NCBI GenBank assembly: GCA_046732975.1
Contig: JBKPOG010000213.1
Span: 1 to 12,213, forward strand
DNA: 12,213 bases
Source: JAMXLO01 sp046732975
Lineage (GTDB): Bacteria; Pseudomonadota; Alphaproteobacteria; Acetobacterales; Acetobacteraceae
Direction: 5' to 3'
Both the position numbers and the translations under genes were made by a program. The notes beneath the pieces are model-generated. The model saw only the letters and a list, made by a program, of their open reading frames with translations, was not told the origin of the DNA and searched no databases. Positions within the stretch are counted from its first letter, which is position 1. Each line of letters opens with the position of its first letter. Of this stretch, positions 6,500 through 12,213 are shown piece after piece.

Positions 6500-7312
6500 A
6501 TGCGCATCAGCACGATGATCCGATTCACGCCCAGCGATGACCCGCGGGATCGGCTGTTGGACCGGGTCGCCGACTATGCGCGCCGTATCGAGGCTGCCGG
6601 CTTCCCCGGAATTTGGGTGGGCGATTCACTCGGCCGCGGCCGGCCGACGCTGGACCCGTTGGTTGAGCTGGCGGTGCTATCCGCGGTCACCAGCAAGGTG
6701 GAGTTGGGGATCGGCGTGCTGCAATTGCCGTTGCGACACCCCATCGAATTGGCGCATCGCGTGCAATCGGTACAGGCACTGTCAGGCAATCGCCTGATTC
6801 TTGGTGTCGGTAGCGGTTCAACAAAGGACGATTTCGATCTGCTGGGCTACGACTACGACAAGCGGTTCGGCATGCTGCGATCGCACCTCCGCAGCATGCA
6901 GGCGACCTGGCGCGGCGAGTCGGCGCTATCTACCTGGCCGGGTTGCGCCGGCGGTCCGCCAATCCTGATCGGCGCCTGGCGCAGCCATCGCTGGATCACG
7001 CTTGCGGCAAAAGAGTACCAAGGTTGGACGCCATCGGGCCACTACAGTAGTTGGGAGGACCTCGAAGCCGGCATGCGGGTGTTCCGCGAAGCCGGCGGCA
7101 CCAACGCGGTGCTCGCCAACTGTGCGGTCGATCTCGGCAACCGGCCCGGTTCCGCTGATCTGGCGAAGGTCGCGGAACCCGCGCTGATCGGCACGCTGGA
7201 CGAGGTGCGCACCAAGCTCAGACGTATGCAGCAGATTGGGTTCGACGAAGTGCTGCTGGTGTCGCACCACGCCGTGCTGGAGGACATCGAGCGGGTGCGC
7301 GACCTTCTCTGA
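6500..7312 (+). CDS. Luciferase-like (LLM) flavin-dependent oxidoreductase
   Basis: 270 residues from the ATG at 6500. The LLM landmarks are clear: ARRIEAAGFPGIWVGDSLG (28-46), the strand IGVLQLPLRHPIELAHRVQS (71-90), and the flavin-region motif LILGVGSGSTKDDFDLLGYD (99-118), followed by a C-terminal GTLDEVRTKLRRMQQIGFDE (231-250). Family members use reduced FMN or F420 in monooxygenase or dehydrogenase reactions; which cofactor applies cannot be decided here. At 270 residues it is shorter than many members (300-350). The frame is open back to 6152, but that stretch is antisense to the CoA transferase. ATG 6500 has AGGTGG at 6492-6497; ATG 6437 is an alternative with GGGGAAG only one base away. 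It is divergent from the CoA transferase operon and may act on the same substrate pathway. Confidence 0.9.
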   Translation: MRISTMIRFTPSDDPRDRLLDRVADYARRIEAAGFPGIWVGDSLGRGRPTLDPLVELAVLSAVTSKVELGIGVLQLPLRHPIELAHRVQSVQALSGNRLILGVGSGSTKDDFDLLGYDYDKRFGMLRSHLRSMQATWRGESALSTWPGCAGGPPILIGAWRSHRWITLAAKEYQGWTPSGHYSSWEDLEAGMRVFREAGGTNAVLANCAVDLGNRPGSADLAKVAEPALIGTLDEVRTKLRRMQQIGFDEVLLVSHHAVLEDIERVRDLL

Positions 7313-7315
7313 TCA
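7310..7315. other. Abutting convergent stop codons in a TGATCA palindrome
   Basis: The oxidoreductase ends with TGA at 7310-7312 and the lipoprotein on the opposite strand ends with TGA read from 7315 to 7313. The six bases TGATCA serve both stops, with no intergenic base between the genes, so any terminator of either gene must lie inside the other. Confidence 0.9.
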
Positions 7316-7852
7316 GCGCGGCGTGCCGGTATCGTTGTTCGTCTGATCAGTCGGGTTGTTGGGCGGCGGCGGATTGTAGTTCGGCTGCGTATTGCTGCTT
7401 GGCGGAGGATTGTAACTGCTGCCGTAGCGCTGGTTTGCTGGCTGCTGCCCGTTAGCGTCGTTGTTCTGATTATAGCCCTGATTGGTGTTGGCCCCAAGGT
7501 TCATGGCGCTCAGCGTCGGCTGGTCGAGCTGACCGGTGGCGTTCAGATTATGCTGTTGCTGGTAGTCACGAACTGCTGCTTCGGTCTGCGGGCCCCAGAC
7601 GCCATCCGCACGGCCCTTGTACAACCCCGCCTGCGTGAGGTTTTGCTGCACTTGGCGGATCATATTCGGCGACAACTCGCCATTCTGCCAGCCAGACGCG
7701 GATTGTGCGGCTGAGTTGTAGTTTGGTGCGGCAGCATAGCTTCTGCTGGTCGTTGCCGGGCCGCTGGCCTGCCGCCCTCCAAACATCGAGCAGGCGGGAA
7801 GTATCGCGACACTGGAGATCGCCAGAAGCGTGGCGAGATTGTTTGCCCTCAT
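7313..7852 (-). CDS. Small lipoprotein with peptidoglycan-binding domain and Asn/Pro-rich tail
   Basis: 179 residues. Residues 1-21 form a lipoprotein signal peptide ending in the lipobox LPAC, so Cys21 should be lipidated after export. Residues about 60-118 match the PG_binding_1 fold: MIRQVQQNLTQAGLYKGRAD, then GVWGPQTEAAVRDYQQQHNL and LDQPTLSAMNL. Such domains bind peptidoglycan, so the protein probably ties the cell wall to a membrane, most likely the outer one. The last 60 residues are low-complexity, rich in Asn, Pro, Gln and Tyr, with a repeated YNPPP element at 147-151 and 159-163. The frame opens at 8011 inside the upstream gene, but the ATG at 7852 has a strong GGAGGAA (7861-7867, reverse strand) eight bases upstream, and the signal peptide starts there. 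It lies 83 bases downstream of the large glycosyltransferase gene on the same strand and may be co-transcribed. Confidence 0.93.
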   Translation of the reverse strand: MRANNLATLLAISSVAILPACSMFGGRQASGPATTSRSYAAAPNYNSAAQSASGWQNGELSPNMIRQVQQNLTQAGLYKGRADGVWGPQTEAAVRDYQQQHNLNATGQLDQPTLSAMNLGANTNQGYNQNNDANGQQPANQRYGSSYNPPPSSNTQPNYNPPPPNNPTDQTNNDTGTPR

Positions 7853-7935
7853 CGGTGGGTTTCCTCCGGAGATACGATCCGATGAACTGAAGCAAAGGTC
7901 GCCGGTTGCGAGCAGGAACCGTAATTTGATGCAGC

Positions 7936-10900
7936 TTATGCCGCTTGTACCGCCGCAGTCCGCGAGCTTTCCACGCGGGGTGCTAGCGCGAGCCATGCCG
8001 CGCGCCGCCACACTGCCTGAGCGGCAAGGGTGCCGCCGCGGGCAGCCTCACGTGCCCGTGCGGCCAGTTGCCGCCGCAACGTATCATCGCGTACCAGGCG
8101 TGCCAGCGCGACGAACCACGCATCAGTATCGTCGGGCACCAGCCAACCCGCGTCCCCATCGGCCGGGCTGCCACGATAAGCCACGTTGTCCGACGCCAGG
8201 ATGGGCAGCCCCATAGCAGCGTAGTCCAAAGCCTTCAGCGCCGACTTGCAGCGACTGAAGGGCGTGTCAGCGAGCGGCGCGATGCCGACATCCCAGTGCT
8301 GCTGGGTGATCCAGTTGACGAAGCCGGGATAGCTGGTCGTCGCTTGCACCGGCATGCCGAGACGGTTCACCCATTCGGGCAGATTGGGCTTGCTGCTGAT
8401 ACCCAGGAGATCGATCGATACGAAGTCGCCGAACACAGCCTTCAGACGCGCGAGGGCAGCCTCGACGATAGCAAAATCGGCGTCGTGGGTCATCGTGCCC
8501 ATGAACAGCACGCGCACGGGACCTTCGCGTGGTGCTACGGGCGGCATCCCGGCAAGCCAGAGTCTCTCGTCGATGCCGTTCTCGTGAACCAGCACGTCCG
8601 CGCGGAGGCTGCCCAATGCGCTCGCCAGCGCTGGCGTGGAAACCCAGACCGCGTCCGCTTCCCGCACCATGCGAGACACCAGCTTCGTCCGTGGCCGTAT
8701 TAGTTCGGCGTCCGGGTGATCGCGCGGTATGCGCCGTAGGTCGTCATCAAGATCATAGAGCAAGGAAATGCCGTGTTCGCGACAGTGTCCGATCAGCGCC
8801 TCGGCTGCCTCCTGTCCGCCCATAGCAAAGCGCTGCGTCACGACGACATCAGCTCGATATCTCAACGCCTCTTCGGCATCGGCGAGCACGATATCGTAAT
8901 CGCCACCGATTTCGGGATGAGACAGCGGCTGCAAGAGGCGGATATACGCACAGGGTGTCAGCATACCGCTGTTAAACCGCTCGGGGATCAATACAACGCT
9001 GACCCGTCCACTGCGCCGCAGATCCACCAAGCGGCGCGAGACTTGTACCGCGGGCGCGCGCACATAGTGTTCCGCATAGTAGTCCGCAACCGGCTTGCGC
9101 GGTCTGGCCACCATTCTGCGCGGCCGACCCAACTCCGCGCGGACCTTCTCGAATACGCCAATCCACTCCTCGGCTGATGCCTGCGGGTCGACCAGCCACG
9201 TCATTGGCCGTTCTGCCAAACGTTCAGGCAACGCTCCAATGTTGGAGGCGACAATCGGCAGTCCGCTGTCGATCGCTGCACTCAGCGTGTAGCTGTAGGT
9301 CTCGGGCCACTGCGCCGGCAGCCAAAGCACATGCGGCTTCAGCTTTGCGATAAGCGCGGGTAGCTGGGCTTCCTGGTATTCGCCGGTGATCTTGAGAGGT
9401 GCCTGTGGCAACTCACGTTCGGACCGACCAATAACGTGGATTGACAGTCGGGCAGGATTACAGATCGAGGCCACCGACAACACGCTGACAGCGCCCTTGT
9501 GGTAAGCGAGCACGCCGATCACCGCCACCCGCAACGGACCTCTGCCGACCGGGCGCGGTGACAGCTTCCATGGCCCTGCGATCGGCTCGTGCGGTACTAC
9601 GATCGCCTTCTTATCGAGGCCGTAGTGGCTCAGTCGATCGCGCACATCCTCGCTCGCGCAGAAGACCCTCTCGGCTTCAAGGAACTGCCAAGTGTTGCTG
9701 GCGCGCCACGACACGATGTCGCGCGCGCCGTGGCTCGGTCGGTTGGCGATGCAGGCGTTGCACGTCGCTATGTCCGGTTCACCGCAATACCTGCCTTGCA
9801 GCAGAGGCAGCAGATTAACTTGCGGGCAGATCGCGAAGTAATCGTGCACCGTGACGTCGAACGGCACACCGAGCCGGTGCAGGAGCGCGCGGGCGTCTAT
9901 ATCCATGCTCATTAGGTGATGAATATGCGCACGGGTCACGTTTGCCGATTGCAGCACCACCACCAGATCGGACAGCCGGTCGGCCGGCAGTGCAAGTTCG
10001 GGATGGCCGGGCAGCACTGGAACCGACAGCGCAGCGCCGCGCACGGTGGCTGCCAACAATAGGCAGTTGACCTTTCCTTCGATGCGTCTCATCAGGTCTT
10101 CGATGTGGCGTCGCACGCCACCGCCGAGATCGTGCGCCAGCATCAGAATTGTCGGCCGTCCCGATCGACGCAACAGTTCAAGGCTGACTGCAAAGCGATA
10201 CGGCCCGACCGCATCGCGCCGGACATGCTCGGCGACGATGCTCCTGTAGCTCGGATGCCGGCGCTCCAGCACCGCCATTCCCACCCGAGCGGCAGCCGCG
10301 GAGTTGGCTCCGAAGCTGACCGAGCCTTGGTGATATACAAATGTATCGCAAGCGAGGAGGTGTCGCCAGCCATGTCCTGTCGCACGCAGGCAGAAGTCGT
10401 TCTCCTCGCCATAGCCCTGGCCGAACGCCTTGGCGTCGAACAGTCCCGTTTCGTCCAACGCAGCACGCCGGATATACATGCAAAAGCCGACACTGGTCGG
10501 CAGAGCCACACTGCGTCCTGCATTCGCGGAGCGACACGCGGCATCCAGATCAGCCAAGCCTAGACCGAACGGCGGTGGGTTGGGGTCGTTGCTTGGATAG
10601 CCGCAGATCGTCGCGTTGTTGGAGAACGGGGATACCGTGGCCACCTTTTTTGTCGCGTAGGCATGGCCGGCGAGACGCGCCAGCCATCCGTTCGGAACTT
10701 CGGTGTCATTGTTCAGCAGTACGACATCGTTCGTCCCGGCCGCCTCGATGCCCCGGTTGACCGAAGCGACGAAGCCAAGGTTCCGCCGATTACGCAACAA
10801 AACTACCAGGCTCTTCGCAGCCTGTGCGTCCAGCCATGAAGATAATTTCGGCTCAGGTGAGCGATCGTCGATCACAATGACCCGGCCCGGCGGACGATCC

Positions 10901-11688
10901 GCATCTCGCAGGACCGACTCGATGCAACGTCGCGTCTGTACCAGTCCACGATAGACCGGAATTATAATGTCAACTGTGACCCCGAGTGGCGCGGCGGGCG
11001 ACGCAGTCCTACTCGGCAAGTAGTCGCGAATGGAGACCGGTTTTTCGGTGAGCCAGCCGCGGGTGACGCCGTAGCGGAGATGATACAGCAGAGGATTGCC
11101 GGCCGCCTCGGGATGCTGGTCCACATAATAGGTGGCATCGAAGCGAGGATGTGGATTCCGCAATTCCGCGGCACCGGTCTGTAAGTAGTGCAGCAGCGGG
11201 TGGTACCCCGCATTCGCAACGTCCGGGTAGTGAGCCAGATACCAGGCGCAGTCGAAGAAGCGGTTAGGATCGCGACACTCGGCGGCGCCGAAGTGGACAA
11301 AGTGTACCAGGGGATCGGTGCCCGACCGGACGACGTCCGGATAACGCGCTACATACCATTCGGGATCAAAGAACCCGGCGAGCGCGTCGCCGAGTTCAGC
11401 GAACGCCGGTCGTCTCGACGGGTCCTGATCGGGCAGCATGCCCTCCGGTTTCTCTCTGGTCTGCCACGCTGGGTCAATGTTAATCTTGTGGGACAGATCC
11501 AGGTCGAGCGCCTCCGGCGCAAGTCTGTACGTAATCCGCATCCGACGGCGGGCGCCCCCTCGCGCCAGCATGCGAAACCGGGCCGAAGTGGGTTGCCGGG
11601 AGATGTGACGCGGTATGGCAACGAGGTTATGATCCATGCGATTTGAGAGCGGTCCAATGTTCTCAGGCGCGCCCGACAGGTCCGCCAT
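7936..11688 (-). CDS. Giant multi-domain glycosyltransferase: FDPxWY repeats, GT2-like and two GT4-like domains
   Basis: 1250 residues with four regions. (1) Residues 107-209 hold three degenerate repeats of the form FDxxWYxxxYPDV...G.xPLxHYlxxGaxE. (2) Residues 238-500 form a GT-A (GT2-like) domain: VDIIIPVYRG, IDDRSPE (Asp274/Asp275), LLNNDTEV and GYGEENDFCLR. (3) Residues 511-890 form a GT-B (GT4-like) domain with GGGVRRHIEDL, HDYFAICPQ, a cysteine set (Cys621, 635, 643, 646) and PETYSYTLSAAIDSGLP, where the second Glu of the EX7E motif is Ala804. (4) Residues 895-1240 form another GT4-like domain with LLYDLDDDL, GTMTHDADF and CKSALKALDYAAMGLPILAS. It probably builds a surface polysaccharide or glycan from several sugars; substrates are unknown. 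No membrane segments are obvious, so it is likely cytosolic. The start is uncertain: ATG 11688 lacks a well-placed Shine-Dalgarno, and ATG 11637 or 11541 are alternatives. Confidence 0.92.
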   Translation of the reverse strand: MADLSGAPENIGPLSNRMDHNLVAIPRHISRQPTSARFRMLARGGARRRMRITYRLAPEALDLDLSHKINIDPAWQTREKPEGMLPDQDPSRRPAFAELGDALAGFFDPEWYVARYPDVVRSGTDPLVHFVHFGAAECRDPNRFFDCAWYLAHYPDVANAGYHPLLHYLQTGAAELRNPHPRFDATYYVDQHPEAAGNPLLYHLRYGVTRGWLTEKPVSIRDYLPSRTASPAAPLGVTVDIIIPVYRGLVQTRRCIESVLRDADRPPGRVIVIDDRSPEPKLSSWLDAQAAKSLVVLLRNRRNLGFVASVNRGIEAAGTNDVVLLNNDTEVPNGWLARLAGHAYATKKVATVSPFSNNATICGYPSNDPNPPPFGLGLADLDAACRSANAGRSVALPTSVGFCMYIRRAALDETGLFDAKAFGQGYGEENDFCLRATGHGWRHLLACDTFVYHQGSVSFGANSAAAARVGMAVLERRHPSYRSIVAEHVRRDAVGPYRFAVSLELLRRSGRPTILMLAHDLGGGVRRHIEDLMRRIEGKVNCLLLAATVRGAALSVPVLPGHPELALPADRLSDLVVVLQSANVTRAHIHHLMSMDIDARALLHRLGVPFDVTVHDYFAICPQVNLLPLLQGRYCGEPDIATCNACIANRPSHGARDIVSWRASNTWQFLEAERVFCASEDVRDRLSHYGLDKKAIVVPHEPIAGPWKLSPRPVGRGPLRVAVIGVLAYHKGAVSVLSVASICNPARLSIHVIGRSERELPQAPLKITGEYQEAQLPALIAKLKPHVLWLPAQWPETYSYTLSAAIDSGLPIVASNIGALPERLAERPMTWLVDPQASAEEWIGVFEKVRAELGRPRRMVARPRKPVADYYAEHYVRAPAVQVSRRLVDLRRSGRVSVVLIPERFNSGMLTPCAYIRLLQPLSHPEIGGDYDIVLADAEEALRYRADVVVTQRFAMGGQEAAEALIGHCREHGISLLYDLDDDLRRIPRDHPDAELIRPRTKLVSRMVREADAVWVSTPALASALGSLRADVLVHENGIDERLWLAGMPPVAPREGPVRVLFMGTMTHDADFAIVEAALARLKAVFGDFVSIDLLGISSKPNLPEWVNRLGMPVQATTSYPGFVNWITQQHWDVGIAPLADTPFSRCKSALKALDYAAMGLPILASDNVAYRGSPADGDAGWLVPDDTDAWFVALARLVRDDTLRRQLAARAREAARGGTLAAQAVWRRAAWLALAPRVESSRTAAVQAA
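11062..11370 (-). repeat. Three tandem FDPxWY-type protein repeats at the N-terminus of the glycosyltransferase
   Basis: Residues 107-139, 145-180 and 183-209 of the large glycosyltransferase align: FFDPEWYVARYPDVVRSG, FFDCAWYLAHYPDVANAG and RFDATYYVDQHPEAAGNP, each followed by a PLxHxxxxG element (DPLVHFVHFGAAE, HPLLHYLQTGAAE, NPLLYHLRYG). The third copy is shortened. The DNA has diverged, so this is an old duplication in the protein. Similar modules precede other bacterial glycosyltransferases; their role is not established to my knowledge. Confidence 0.8.
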
Positions 11689-11706
11689 GGGTGCGGGGCA
11701 CTCTCC

Positions 11707-12213
11707 ATGACTTCCTTAAACGCCGTCGAACCCAGCGGCACATCAGGTGGACGGAAGCTCGTCACGGTCCTCCACGCGGAGATGGTCGGATACAGCCGGC
11801 TGATCGGAGCTGACGTGCAAACCTGATCGACCCGGCTATCAGGAAGTACGGCGGCAGCATCGTACAGACGGGCGGCGATTCCTTGCTAGTCACGTCCGAC
11901 AGCGTTGATGGAGCAGTCCGCTGTGCTGCGACTGTCCAGCATCAAGTTCCGAAATATGACGGCGACAGCCACCTGACCGCACCATCCGGCTTCGCGTAGG
12001 GATCGGTTTGGGACCGCTATGTTCGTAGTCGCTCCCCTTGGTTCCTTCCCGAGCAACACGAACATTTCCGCGACGGCCGGCGCAAGGCGGGCTGGCAGGG
12101 TTGACGCGGCGGTGGGCCCGGGCCGAGCGGAGCACCTGGGGCGACCGTTATGTTTTGTGCAGCCCGCCGGCGGCACACTTGGATGGTGCCAGATCATCAG
12201 CACGGGTTGCGAC
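11707..12213 (+). pseudogene. Decayed class III adenylate/guanylate cyclase gene, running off the right edge
   Basis: No single frame is open, but three frames in turn give cyclase sequence. Frame 1 from ATG 11707 reads GGRKLVTVLHAEMVGYSRLI and stops at 11824-11826. From 11823 a second frame gives LIDPAIRKYGGSIVQTGGDS, then LLVTSDSVDGAVRCAATVQH, with a TAG at 11997-11999. From 11975 a third frame gives DRTIRLRVGIGLG. About 15 residues expected between the first two pieces are missing, so there is a deletion plus frameshift. The first metal-binding aspartate position is Glu (LHAEMVGYS); the second Asp in TGGDS is kept. Beyond 12020 the match is lost for roughly 135 bases, then AAR (12159-12167) and VPDHQHGLR near the edge may be the NVAAR and VRDHVHGRL regions. 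Intact relatives often carry C-terminal TPR or other sensory domains. The first 310 bases are well supported; the rest is tentative. Confidence 0.78.
12012..12154 (+). repeat. 12-base near-direct repeats flanking unalignable sequence in the cyclase remnant
   Basis: GACCGCTATGTT (12012-12023) and GACCGTTATGTT (12143-12154) match at 11 of 12 bases and lie 131 bases apart. They bracket the stretch of the cyclase pseudogene that does not align with cyclase sequence and is about 90 bases longer than expected. This could be a scar from an insertion or duplication. No transposase or clear terminal inverted repeats are seen, so chance remains possible. Confidence 0.3.

Noticed and set aside
7853..8011. 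Upstream extension of the lipoprotein frame
   Set aside because: It would overlap the glycosyltransferase gene and bury the signal peptide; the 7852 ATG has a strong ribosome site and immediately precedes the signal sequence.
8068..8703. 211-residue plus-strand open frame
   Set aside because: Antisense to the last domain of the glycosyltransferase; composition is shadow-like and there is no motif.
11349..11765. 138-residue minus-strand open frame overlapping the start of the glycosyltransferase
   Set aside because: It overlaps the glycosyltransferase in another frame, including its FDPxWY repeats, and lacks any domain signature.
11886..12203. 105-residue minus-strand open frame near the right edge
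   Set aside because: It runs antisense across the cyclase remnant, whose translated fragments are far more convincing, and has no recognisable motif.

Overview
The window is dense, high-GC DNA with long open frames, many GTG/ATG starts and good Shine-Dalgarno sequences, and no tRNA, rRNA, CRISPR array or intact mobile element. The gene families (two-half CaiB-type CoA transferase, ACS-family transporter, short lipoprotein with a peptidoglycan-binding domain, very large multi-domain glycosyltransferase with FDPxWY repeats, class III cyclase remnant) suggest an alphaproteobacterium, perhaps Acetobacteraceae or another Rhodospirillales/Hyphomicrobiales member. That assignment is inference from gene content.

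Region 1 (1-2291) is an HtrA-like module. A catalytically complete trypsin-like serine protease, cut by the left edge, reads leftward. Diverging from it across 149 bases is a second HtrA-like protein with a PDZ domain in which all three catalytic residues are replaced (a pseudoprotease). The pseudoprotease gene overlaps by four bases (ATGA) a small LuxR/NarL-type regulator with a shortened receiver-like domain. None of the three has a recognisable signal peptide. Active protease, dead paralogue and regulator together are the most interesting unit here.

Region 2 (2386-7312) looks like a small-molecule catabolic locus. A leftward, operon-like run holds a CoA transferase of unusual half-domain order, an ACS-family MFS transporter and a second MFS transporter. 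A luciferase-like flavin-dependent oxidoreductase diverges from it across a 99-base control region that carries a repeated ATGTGAT element. A plausible reading is uptake of an organic acid, CoA activation and flavin-dependent oxidation; the substrate is unknown.

Region 3 (7313-11688), leftward, is cell-envelope related: a 1250-residue protein with three FDPxWY-type repeats and three glycosyltransferase domains (GT2-like, then two GT4-like), followed by a peptidoglycan-binding lipoprotein whose stop codon directly abuts the stop of the oxidoreductase.

Region 4 (11707-12213), rightward, is a decayed class III adenylate/guanylate cyclase gene with an internal deletion, frameshifts and a stretch of extra or unalignable sequence; it runs off the right edge.
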